Source: Collybia mongolica
Lineage: Eukaryota > Basidiomycota > Agaricomycetes > Agaricales > Clitocybaceae
Direction: 5' to 3'
NCBI GenBank assembly: GCA_013420905.1
Contig: JAAXNY010000013.1
Coordinates: 1,612,001-1,676,000 of the forward strand
Length of the DNA stretch: 64,000 nucleotides
A program made the translations under genes and the position numbers. Of this stretch, positions 12,970 to 22,536 are shown in pieces (positions within the stretch are counted from its first letter, which is position 1; each line of letters starts with the position of its first letter). The notes under the pieces are model-generated. The model did no database searches. It worked only from the letters and a program-made list of their open reading frames with translations, and was not told the origin of the DNA.

Positions 12970-13989
12970 ATGAAAGCCATTTCTACTGCTCAGCACAATA
13001 CTGTTGTTTCTCTCCTCAATGAGGGCTATTCTCAGTGTCAAATCAAGGAGAAAACTGGTCTAGGGAAGGGTACCATCAGTAGGATCAGCAAGGATGTGGA
13101 TGGAAACAAAGAAAACAACCTTGGTGGCCGCCCCTCCAAGCTGTCTGTTTGTGACAAACAGTCAATTATTCGTCAAATCAAGTCAGGGAAGCTTGATAAT
13201 GCAGTTCAGGCTACCCAATTCATCAATGGCATCATCCCCAATCCTGTCACACCCCAGACAGTCAGAAATGCACTCAAGGAAAATCAATTTTATGCTGCTA
13301 CAAAGAGGAAAGCTCCTCTTCTCAAACAAGCCCATCGCATCCGGCGTCTCCAGTTTGCAAAATATCATGAAAGCTGGACTGTGGAGGACTGGAAAAGGGT
13401 TCTATGGACAGATGAGACCAAAATCAATAGGATTGGGTCAGATGGAAAGGTTTATGTCTGGAAACAAAGGGGAGAACCACCATCTGATAGAACAACATCA
13501 CCTACTGTCAAACATGGAGGAGGAGGAAACCTCATGGTATGGGGTTGTATGGGGTGGAATGGAGTGGGAAAGCTCATAGAGGTGCAGGGGAACATGGACA
13601 AGGTTCAATACTGTGAAATTTTGGAGAGTGGAGTTCAGGAAAGTTTTGAGAAGTTGGAAATGGTGGATGGCGAGCGCTACTTTCAGCAAGATAACGACCC
13701 CAAACACACATCTGGACTGGCCACACAGTGGTTTGAAGACAACAACATTCAAGTCCTTGGCTGGCCTGCCCAATCCCCTGACATGAATCCAATAGAACAC
13801 CTTTGGGAACATCTCAAGCGCCGTCTTAAAGAATATCCGACACCACCCAAAGGAGTACATGAGTTGTGGGATAGATTGGCTGAAGAGTGGGGTGAAATTC
13901 CACCAGAGGTATGCCAAAACCTGATAGAAAGTATGCCCAGGCGGATACAAGCAGTTATAAAGGCAAAAGGTGGTCATACAAAGTATTAG
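12970..13989 (+). CDS. Tc1-family DD34E transposase
   Basis: The protein has 339 residues, normal for the family, and is uninterrupted. The N-terminal part has two helix-turn-helix DNA-binding regions (about 8-40 and 59-105) linked by GGRPSKL at 52-58, a GRPR/AT-hook-like linker. The catalytic triad reads D148 (WTDET), D241 (QQDNDPKHTS) and E276 (NPIEHLWE), with 34 residues between the last two, the DD34E spacing of Tc1 elements. The enzyme would cut and paste the element in the nucleus by recognising the 212-bp inverted repeats and inserting at TA. The ATG chosen is the first in frame and precedes the HTH. Intact catalytic residues and near-perfect repeats suggest it may still be active or was active recently. 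Confidence 0.95.
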   Translation: MKAISTAQHNTVVSLLNEGYSQCQIKEKTGLGKGTISRISKDVDGNKENNLGGRPSKLSVCDKQSIIRQIKSGKLDNAVQATQFINGIIPNPVTPQTVRNALKENQFYAATKRKAPLLKQAHRIRRLQFAKYHESWTVEDWKRVLWTDETKINRIGSDGKVYVWKQRGEPPSDRTTSPTVKHGGGGNLMVWGCMGWNGVGKLIEVQGNMDKVQYCEILESGVQESFEKLEMVDGERYFQQDNDPKHTSGLATQWFEDNNIQVLGWPAQSPDMNPIEHLWEHLKRRLKEYPTPPKGVHELWDRLAEEWGEIPPEVCQNLIESMPRRIQAVIKAKGGHTKY

Positions 13990-14004
13990 ATAGAAAATTA
14001 ATAG

Positions 14005-14216
14005 AGGGTCAAAAAACTGCCCCAATGAGTAATCATTTTGTTTGGCCTATAGCTTAATGGGTTTTGATCCAAATCACATGATCCAGGGTCCATTGGAAAG
14101 CCACGATGTCATAGTATCTTACATAATTACCCCAGGTCCCCTGCTTATGTCAGCACTTCATACCATATTGATCTTTCAAAAATGTACAAACATTGGGGCA
14201 GTTTTTTGAGCCACTG
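14005..14216. repeat. Right terminal inverted repeat of the Tc1 element
   Basis: This is the reverse complement of 12609-12820 over the full 212 bp, by eye without mismatch. The 19-bp sites lie at 14009-14027 and 14191-14209. It starts 15 bp after the transposase stop codon. Confidence 0.9.
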
Positions 14217-14437
14217 TATTAGAAACAAGTTCCCACAGTATTGAAATGTATATCAACCATTCAACATTCAACAATTTATTTCTAGTCTTGCATCCTAATC
14301 AAGAACTTATCAAATATGCTAAAAATAGAAATATCATCATCAAAGACAAACTTCAAACAAATGTACATATGCCTGTTAAGTGTTTTTTGTTGTATTATCA
14401 CATACTATATTTGACCATACTCATATAGCTAGCCATT

Positions 14438-15380
14438 GTCAAGATATTGAACATTATAGATTCCAGGAGCATCCACATTGACTTGTTTGGCTATGCTTAT
14501 GGCCAAGTAATATATAAATGTGATATTAAAATAGATATAACAAGAGATTATAATCAAATTTGGAAAGGTACAAACAATATAAATATACATTTCCTGGTGT
14601 ACCCCCTCCATAGGTCTAGGAGTAGTAGCAATTTCAATTGTCTCTGTTAGCCTAGTATTTGCTGAGATATGCATCATCTATAATGTGGGGACCTCATTAA
14701 TATTGTTTGTTTGGCCAGATGTTGGCAAAGTGATATACAGATGATATTCATTTGTAATATGCAGTCAAAAAGTTGTTAATAATGTGATTTGGGAGGGTAC
14801 AAACAACTACAAACACATATAAACATACACATAATGTAATCCTTTACAATGTCTAGTAGTAGCATGTCCATCAGCTTTGTATTTGCTGAAATAAGTATCA
14901 TCTATATTGTGGGAAATTTCTTGAGTATTGTTGTTTGTTTGGCCAGATGTGTGGTGAAATGATATAGACAGTATTCATGTACAATATGTAGCAAGAAATT
15001 TGTTGTTGATAAGGTTTAGAAAAATAAAAACAAATACAAACACTTACAAACATATACACGAGGTACTACTTCACCATATCTAACACTAGCAATTTAAATT
15101 ACATCCATAGGCCTTGTTGTTGTTGAGATATACAATGATTTATATTGTGGGAACTTTGATGGTATTGTTTGTTTGGCTAGCTGTGTGGCAAACTTGTACA
15201 CAAACTTGATATTCATTTGTAACATGCTTGTAGTGAGAGAGCTGCTTTTGATCATGATGTTTGAAGGTGTACAAACAAATACAAATACATACAAATATCT
15301 ACATTGGGTAGCCCCTCACCATATCTAGTAGTAGCAATTTAAATTGCATCCATAGGTCTTGTCATTGTTGAGATATTGTG
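14438..15380. repeat. Diverged tandem array, about four units of 220-245 bp
   Basis: A unit containing a gagatat-like start, a tgtgggaa word, tattgtttgtttggc, a (ac)aaacaaatacaaa-rich segment, and a 'tctagtagtagcaattt' type end recurs with starts near 14438, 14661, 14885, 15122 and 15367. Units are diverged and imperfect. No coding capacity is evident. It may be a minisatellite-like array or an internally duplicated old element. Confidence 0.7.
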
Positions 15381-15416
15381 GGAAAAGTTTGACCCAAAGC
15401 GGAACAAGCCTCTTGT

Positions 15417-15484
15417 AATCGTGCTTACGTTTGTCAACTACACTGTTAGCTCTAACAGCGTAGTTGACAAACGTAAGCATGATT
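15417..15484. repeat. 68-bp near-perfect palindrome
   Basis: Two 33-nt arms (15417-15449 and 15452-15484) pair with two mismatches around a 2-nt centre (CT). Both mismatches are transitions. The arms contain CpG (ttacgtttg) despite the CpG-poor surroundings. It could extrude as a cruciform or be a miniature inverted-repeat remnant. Confidence 0.8.
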
Positions 15485-15827
15485 ATGTAGTGGACAGTTT
15501 TTAATTAATTCTTGAGATATCCCAAGAAAAACACCAATTAACTCGAAATTATAATATTAAATGCAGCTTATGTTAGCAGTTGCCTTTTTTGCTCGAAATC
15601 CGCGCGTCGGCTAATTTTGATTCCCACAGTTAGAAAAATATTTCCACGACTACAAAGTCTTACTGATGTACTTCAAAATGTTTACTGATCATGTTCTAAT
15701 GAAATCTTGGAACACTTCAAACTTACTAACTGTGGGAAAAACAACACTGGATCTTGTTGGGTACGCTGAATTTTCCCCGCAAACCCAGGATGATGAACGA
15801 GTTACTTATGTAAACATAAGGACTCGT

Positions 15828-16072
15828 AATAAGCACAGAATGTATATCAGCTGTACACCAGTTTGGTTTATATTTGGCTTGCCATGCCAAGACAAGCTGC
15901 CCAATGCACATGATGCATCCTCCCAAAAAAGCATATGCAGGTAGGCAGAAATACTGTCACTGGGTCACACATGTCAGGCAGCTTGTCTTGGTGTCACTGA
16001 ATTGTTTGTCTTGACATAGCAAACCAAATGTGAACCAAACTGGCATACAGCTGATATATATTCTGTGCTTAT
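15828..16072. repeat. Fold-back element, about 70-nt imperfect arms
   Basis: The left arm 15828-15901 (starting aataagcacagaat) and the right arm 16006-16072 are imperfect reverse complements with scattered transitions. The intervening 100 bp also holds a second copy of the gacaagctgcc word in reverse. This resembles a decayed MITE or fold-back element; no target duplication was identified. Confidence 0.55.
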
Positions 16073-17011
16073 CCCATATCTGATATATGCAGCCCATACT
16101 GTCATTATTATACATCAATAGACTGTACTTACAGTCAATGTGTGGTGCTGTAATCACAGATGCTATAGTAGTGTATTCCATTACCATTCTCAGAGAAATT
16201 ATCTGTCAGGCTATATTTAGCAGTTGTTAGCTTCACCACATTGACCCTTTGTGAATGGTAGACCCTTGATTATGAGCTAGTATTGGAATAACAATGCCCC
16301 ACTGCACCGAAGTGAATGGCACTGTGGCAGCTTTGGTTGTGCAGCTGCCAGATGATATTCTTATTAGATCTGATTGTACCTGATCTGGTCATACCTGCTG
16401 ACATCATATCTGTCATCTGACCCAACATTATTACTAGATACTATGCTGACTCATGTATTACCAATTCCTTACTAAGATTTACACATTAGCTCTTAGTCAT
16501 CTACATACCATCTTGTATATAGCTGACTGTCCAACCAAGCTGATACATTGGTTACAACAACTCAAATACACAGATCTTTCAACTACTTGAAGACATTCAG
16601 CTCCAATAGTAGAGACAGGTGTTCACTCTTGTTCATTTGCCTTCTTCTGCTTGTTTTAACAATTCTGCCATAGCCAGTAGTCATCCAGTTGTAATGTCAT
16701 TGTCTGTTAGTGCAACCCTGCAGCTGCCATGGAGCAACAATGCATTCATGTTTTTTTTGTCATTTAGTCCTGTATGCCATTGTACAACTGTTGCATGGCA
16801 TTCCAACAGGACCTACTGTCACTAGTGTAAATATAGTAAAATATTGATTTGCCACTTACTGAAATCCAAACTCAGCCTCAGGTAAGGTGTCCAGTGGAGC
16901 AATACACATGGTATAGTTCTTGAGTTAGGCTACCATTGCAAGTGAAGTACTCTGGATCATGTCATCATCTGACCTTTTTCAGTTTGGCTTCAATTACTCT
17001 CTGTGGGGTCT
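16073..17011. other. CpG-depleted non-coding stretch
   Basis: Nothing recognisable: only short motif-free open frames. It ends at the target duplication GGTCT of the next solo LTR. Confidence 0.4.
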
Positions 17012-17410
17012 TGTAAGGGGAGTACTAGTTCATCCCCATCTAATCACTCAGACTAATCTTGCATCTATCATATGTACTCATATGCTGCCATATGCCTGAC
17101 TTCAACATAACCCTACTAACCTTGTGATCCCACCCCTTACCTCTTTCATGAATAGTACATGACTCCTTGCTGGCACCTTACCAGCACACTGTTGCATGCC
17201 CAAGCAGGCCTATACCAGCTTCCAACATACTTCCATAGTTTATCCACTGATGTACTGTATATAGTTGGTATGTACCCTTCCAGGTCCACACCTTTGCAAT
17301 ACCTTAGGTATGGGTCTCCTTGTGATCAAGCTGTCTGTGCCCCTAGTGCCCCCTTCCCTACACAGTTGATTCCACTGCAGATAGCACTTGTGGCAATGCT
17401 TCCCCTTACA
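17012..17410. mobile_element. Solo LTR (family A), 399 bp
   Basis: It starts TGTAAGGGG and ends CCCCTTACA with a perfect 5-bp target duplication GGTCT at 17007-17011 and 17411-17415. It is colinear with the 6769 copy once that copy's nested LTR is removed. No retrotransposon interior accompanies it. Confidence 0.9.
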
Positions 17411-17889
17411 GGTCTTTAAAAATAAAGAATATTTCAAAAGGCCATTCATTAAAATCTTGAGTGGTTTGGTGCTATAGAGTAGTTCTTACTGAAATTTCTT
17501 TTGCTTTCTTGACATAGTTACTCTGGTCTCAACACCAATTAAACCTGCCTTCTTCAAAGCATTGCCATGCCATCAAAGGGCAGCTGTGGGAGTGGATGAT
17601 GGGAAGAAAGTCAAGAATTCAAAGTGAGTTGCAGAAAAGTGGTGCAAGTATAAATACATACAAACTATACAGTTCATTAGAATTCTCTAAAGCCACTGAT
17701 GGCTGGACAAACCTGAGAAAGGGAACCAAAAGAGAGTGAATGAAAGGTTCATTTAATGTTTTAAATGTTGAGATGAACTTGAGATAGCTTTTCCTTGCAC
17801 TAAGCCTATGCTGATTGGCAGTTATGTTTGGGATCAAAAGATTGGAGATCAACATATTTTGATCTCATCATGATCTTGAGATATTATTT

Positions 17890-19800
17890 GTGACCATCTC
17901 AAAATCAAACATCTGTATTCTGTCACAGTTGAATGTCTGGTCATGTACATTTGCCAATCCTCACCCCATATTTTGACTGATCAGTGGTTTAAGATATACC
18001 TTGGCCTGAATTCATTGCCTTTCAATTTGAACTTGTTAACAAGCTCACTACCAACAAAAGTGAGTATTATGGCCCATTCAATGCCCTCCTTAACAAGCTC
18101 TTCCCTGCTTCCAAGTACTACCAGGTTGCTCCTCAGTTCAAACACATCACTGGCTCTATCAATATCACTATGATATAGGTCAAGCCCTATGTTGCATATG
18201 ATTCTGACTCTTTACGTAAGGGGGCAGATGACCAGATGTGTGAGAGGATTCTCAACTTCACTGCAAGTATCCCCATCCCCATGCCCTATGGAGTAAGTGC
18301 ATTGGGCACAATGATAGGGCCCAATATTGTTTGCACTTGTAAAGTCAACAAGTAAGGCTATTAGTATCATTTCTAATAACCAAGTAAATGGTAATAGAGG
18401 ATTAGAATTGAGCTCCAAGATGGCTAATCAGAGTGAACTGGTCTAATAAAGAATACACTATCAGTACAGAGGACTATGAGTACAGACTATTATTAGTTCT
18501 ATTCACCATGCCCAGTTACAACCTTGGTATCTTAAACCATAGGTAACTGTTGTAGTATGATATCATTAGTCCAGGGATCATCATTAATAGGAGAAGTAAT
18601 TATAAATTTGGGACTTGCATAACTTGAGGCCAGAGTCTAACCAGGGGCACTTGGTGTTAACTACTGGAAAGATGGGACACCATAAATAACAACCAGAACA
18701 ACCAGGAGAAGTAAAAGACAGTGCTGTGCTGTTTTAAAAATAACCAAGCACACTGCTGAGTGTTGATAAGAGTTTAGCCAGCTCTCTTGATATTGGCCAA
18801 GTAATAAGTAACAACATAGTTGGCACATATGGTGTGTGCACCAAGTTGTAGAGGACAAGTCAGCATTAAAACACAAGCCCTTGGCACAGAAAGGTCTTGT
18901 TCCATATAAAATTACAATTCTTTATAATTTTAAGTTTGTACACTATAAATTGACCATAGATAGGTAGCACAGAGGTAAGGAATCTTGCCCCCACTTTGCA
19001 CTACTATAGGATATACAAATCATATTTGTTGAAACACTATTGCATGCATGAATTAAGGATTGGATTGCTTCAACTGTCTTGATTAGAATTGTCTCAAAGC
19101 ACTTGGCTAAGGAGATCACAGAATTGAAGAGTTCAGTTCATTTGGAATTTAGTACTTGTATTATCCATTGGAATTATCAGGCACTTGGCCTTTGGTGCAC
19201 TTGGCACTTTGGTTTTAATAAGTCACTTGGACTTATTGATCCATTTGGGATCATTAATAATTGAACATACACTTGGTACTCAGTCTATTGAATTGAAAGA
19301 TATTATAAAAATATACCTAAGGTCTAAATACTTGTGTTAAGACTTTGTCTAAATCAAACCTGTTGAGAGATCAGTGAAAAAGGCCTTGACTAGCACTATT
19401 AAAAACTTAGTGCTTTCACACACTTGAACCTGAACTCAAACCAGGCAATTCCTACTGTTTGTGTGTTGATTATTAGATTTGGTGTGTGTGTGTGTAAGAG
19501 ATTACATTTCATAGCATTAGCATGCTTATAGCCCAGGAACCCCCTTTCAATGAGGTTCTGTGTCCACAAGTATACCCCTGCGAGCTGCTCTCTCACCTTG
19601 CTGCATATTGTCCCTGATTCCCAGTTTGTTACCAAAACTGCACCCAAAGAGAGGTAGGATCTTGATTTCTTGGAACTGCAAGGCAAAGCTAGATTGAAAG
19701 AAGTTGTTTGCCATATCAGGGAGATGGTCACCAACCTTCACAATAATTGTAAGCCTCCTGCTCTCTCTTTGAGGCTTCAAATTTCTTGACCCTGCAAGCA
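17890..19800 (+). pseudogene. Pseudogene of an unnamed basidiomycete protein family, split by a solo LTR
   Basis: On the plus strand about 18010-18310 reads as protein (YYGPFNALLNKLFPASKYYQV, then a stop, then VKPYVAYDSDSLRKGADDQM and IPIPMPYGVSALGT). After the LTR at 18312-19549 the same frame resumes with RFCVHKYTPA, DSQFVTKTAPKER, a stop where Trp would be expected, then DLDFLELQGKARLKEVV. The join across the LTR is exact if the target duplication was ACGA, giving Gly-Thr-Arg-Phe. I recall this arrangement (GPFNALLN, EIKPYVAYD, YGISAFGTR, APKERW) from conserved hypothetical proteins of agaricomycetes; the function is unknown to me. The gene is dead: at least two nonsense codons, a probable internal deletion, an LTR insertion and near-complete CpG loss. 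The start and 3' end are not resolved. Confidence 0.6.
18312..19549. mobile_element. Solo LTR (family B), decayed copy
   Basis: It starts TGATAGGGCCC and ends CCCCTTTCA, 1238 bp, and aligns throughout with the copy at 35226-36443. The 4-bp flanks are ACAA (18308-18311) and ATGA (19550-19553), both one transition from ACGA. Relative to the 35-kb copy nearly every CpG has become TpG or CpA. A (TG)n run lies near the right end at about 19481-19495. Confidence 0.85.
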
Positions 19801-20098
19801 CAGAAAGTTGGAGTGAAAGTTCATACTGTCTCTTAGTTTGTATTTTTGCAGTATAAAGAATTGAATGTTTATGTTTGTAATGTCCAGCACTATCTGGTGT
19901 ATTAAGCCTGTAAGATTTGCTGTCATAAATGTTATCATTGTCAACTACAGGGTCTGTCAGATTTCAATCACTTATCAGCTAGTCCATCAAGGCACTGGCA
20001 ACATCACTCCTCTGCTGCATGTCTTGCGGCAATGTGCAGGTGCATGTCATAGGGTTCCAGAAGAAACCCCTTATTTATTAACATTGTAGTTTCTAACA

Positions 20099-20713
20099 GG
20101 TTAGTAACATGTTAGTTATTAACTTGCTCAAAAGGGTATGTTAAATATTGTTAATAACCAAATTAAAAAGCAGTCCCACAGATCATTTGAATCTATGAAC
20201 TCCTATTGATGATTAATCACTAACCATCTCCCTGCACACTGCTACCCCAGGACTGCATGGTAATGGCATAATCCCACTTTTTGCTCAGTTTATCTGGACC
20301 GTTTGGGCAACTTTGGGTGATTTTGATCCAGATTTTGATCTAACCTCTGAAATATTATTGGAAAATTATGGAAATCACAAATTTTCTCATATTGCTCTAA
20401 TACTATGTCCTAACATCATCATCATGGCTTTCTGCCTCATGCATAGTCTTACAAGCTCTAAAAACTTACTTGACTGCTCTTACATCTCCTATTTTTATTA
20501 CTATGTTCTCAGAGAGTTCAGGAGAGGTTAATATCACTCAGAAGAAAGTAAAAGGGCCAGATATAGTGCAGGAAGATGAAGGGGAAGGGCCTAACTGGGA
20601 TTGGTAGGGGGGAGGGATTTCTTAACAATCATTAACAATTATTAACATGTTATTAATGTCTGTGAATAACCCCCTCCAAAGCTGCCATGTTAGTAACCTG
20701 TTAGTTACTAACC
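20099..20713. mobile_element. Possible MITE with GGTTAGTAAC ends
   Basis: Both ends carry GGTTAGTAAC as inverted repeats, followed by related gttagtta/ttactaac words; the interior has no coding potential. The right end abuts, and appears to truncate, the Crinkler-like pseudogene. I could not find a convincing target duplication, so the boundaries are tentative. Confidence 0.35.
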
Positions 20714-21011
20714 TCAGAGTTTCTTCCTGAACTAGCATGTCGTGCACATTGGAGAACACTTTCGACAACTTATTTATAGGCAACAACAGTTTTTCACCAG
20801 TGAAGTTCCTAAGGTTCTCTCCTAGACCATCGTCTATGGGAAAGGAAACCTTCCAGAGAACGAGAGTTTTGGTGTCCACTCATTGGAATAGATGTTCGTT
20901 CTTGCTCTTGATGGCTTTCTTGAGAGTGCTGACCATCTTAGCATCCAAGTATCTGCAATCTCAATCATGAAGATGTGGTTGAGATGATACCAAGCAGTTG
21001 AGCTCGAGCAT
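20714..21011 (-). pseudogene. Crinkler (CRN) N-terminal domain, broken and truncated
   Basis: The minus strand opens with MLELNCLV at 21011, continues with VSTLKKAIKSKNEHLFQ, then VDTKTLVLWKVSFPIDD and LLLPINKLSKVFS. This is the order of the conserved header domain of Crinkler effector-like proteins (LNCLV start, LKKAIK, LWKVSIPID, LSKVFS). The reading frame changes early on, and there are in-frame TGA codons near 20970 and just before VDTKT. After about 95 codons the sequence ends at the possible MITE, so no C-terminal effector domain is present. In oomycetes these proteins act inside host cells; their role in basidiomycetes is not settled, and this copy cannot make a full protein. Confidence 0.7.
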
Positions 21012-21312
21012 ATTAGGCATAGCGGTTATTAGCCGAATGCGTAGTGGATAACAGCCAGAGATGACTGATCGATGGGCACCGTAACGTGTTGAAGGTTGTA
21101 CAGTTGCATGAAGTTCGGAGTTTCAATGGACTTTGCACATCTTCCCAGTAGATCGAGCAATGTAAGTACCACCTCTCCTCTGAGTGATTAGATGCTAATC
21201 ATCTGGTTCAATTATCTTGATAGACTACTGCACATATACTGCCTACACCACCCGACTTTGCCTGCGCTTGTATGGTTACATGATACTTTCATCGCCTCAA
21301 CCCCCCCAAAGA

Positions 21313-22361
21313 GAGGTCTTTACACTAAGCCACATAACCCGTGCGGACTCCGCGCGGACACACGGAGTCCGCACGGACTCATTTGGCAGGACCATCAGCC
21401 AGACAAGAATCCGTGTCCGCGCCGAGTCCGCATCAATCCGCGTAATTTTACGCGGACACGCGGACCAGCACGGACGGACAGCTCGCAGAGTCCGCGCGGC
21501 CAGTCGATTACTAATCGACTTAGTAATATAAATTTTATTTACACAAATTATATATACTATTTGTTATTAATAACATAACATAACGGTGGTGAAAAACTTG
21601 CATCCAACTAGGTTCGAACGCGTACAGGCACGAACATTACGTAATATGTTTGGCGTTCATAACCGTTGGGCAAGGCAGGCATTTCTAGCTACAGAATCAC
21701 TGGCCTCAAGTCAACGGACTTAGGTCACATGATTACAAGGCACGTGCAATGGTCACATTACCGTTGCCACGTCTTCGTTGGTTCTTTTCAACCACATCAA
21801 CGACGCCCGCCAAAACCGCCAACGCCGACACCAACGCCAACGCACCCACGCCGCCAATGCCAATGCATCGAACGCCAACCGACATCAACATGACGACGCA
21901 CAAGACGGTGTGGGGAGAAGGATAGAAACGGACGCGGAACGAGGGGACGACGAGGAAAGGGCGCCCCGAGGGGCAGAACCAGGTGAGTCGTACACCGCCG
22001 CTCACCCACACGCTCACCACGCAGCGCATCCCCCCGCTGACGACGTCGCGGGGGCCGACGAGGACGACGGGGGGGCGGGGGCCCCCGCCCCCGCCTATAT
22101 TAAATTATTTTATCATATATGTATTATACTTAGTAATAATATATGTTTTATTCTATTAATTATATAGATTGTTAGTAAGCAAAAGAGTAAGTAAGTGCTT
22201 CATAATAAAAGAAAGTAAGTGAGTCCGCGCGGAGTCCGTGCAGAGTCCGTGTGGACTTTGTGCTGTCCTTGCGGAGTCCGTACGGAGTCCGTGCGGAGTC
22301 CGCACGGACTTTTGCAGTCCGCGCGGAGTCCGCAAGGACATGTGGGGGAGTGTAAAGTACA
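21313..22361. mobile_element. GC-rich inverted-repeat DNA element, copy 1 (non-autonomous)
   Basis: The ends share CTTTACACT...CCACAT followed by TGCGGACTCCGCGCGGAC in inverted orientation. Dense subterminal arrays of GGACTCCG and its complement fill the first and last 150-200 bp. The AT-rich segments tagtaatataaattttattt and tattaaattattttatcata lie inside each array, and the interior has no credible gene. A second copy with a clear target duplication is at 34026-36537. This copy has no matching duplication (flanks cccaaaga and ccttaacg), so one end may be rearranged. Confidence 0.8.
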
Positions 22362-22536
22362 GCCTTAACGATCTGATCAGGTATCGGTCATTTCTACCCC
22401 CTGCGTAACCTTTTGCAAGGAGGCTGGACCATTGGACCCTGATCTGTGGCCAATCCCTTGCCTTCCGTTCGAATTTCTTGTTTGGCAGAGGATGCATGAA
22501 GAAACACATACAATGATTTTTTACATCGTGAATGAT

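Larger units (their letters stand above)
12609..14216 (+). mobile_element. Complete Tc1-like transposon
   Basis: The 1608-bp element has an intact transposase gene between two 212-bp terminal inverted repeats that appear identical base for base. It is flanked by a TA duplication (12607-12608 and 14217-14218), the hallmark of Tc1/mariner insertion. It keeps CpG dinucleotides (for example within CATCGTGG of the repeats) although it sits in CpG-depleted DNA, which suggests recent insertion. Confidence 0.95.

Noticed and set aside
14438..15380. Possible CRISPR-like or centromeric array
   Set aside because: Units are long, diverged and without a repeat/spacer pattern; four units are too few to suggest a satellite.
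21600..21625. ggttcgaacgc, resembling a tRNA B box
   Set aside because: No A box at the right distance and no cloverleaf can be folded around it; it is inside the GC-rich element in both copies.
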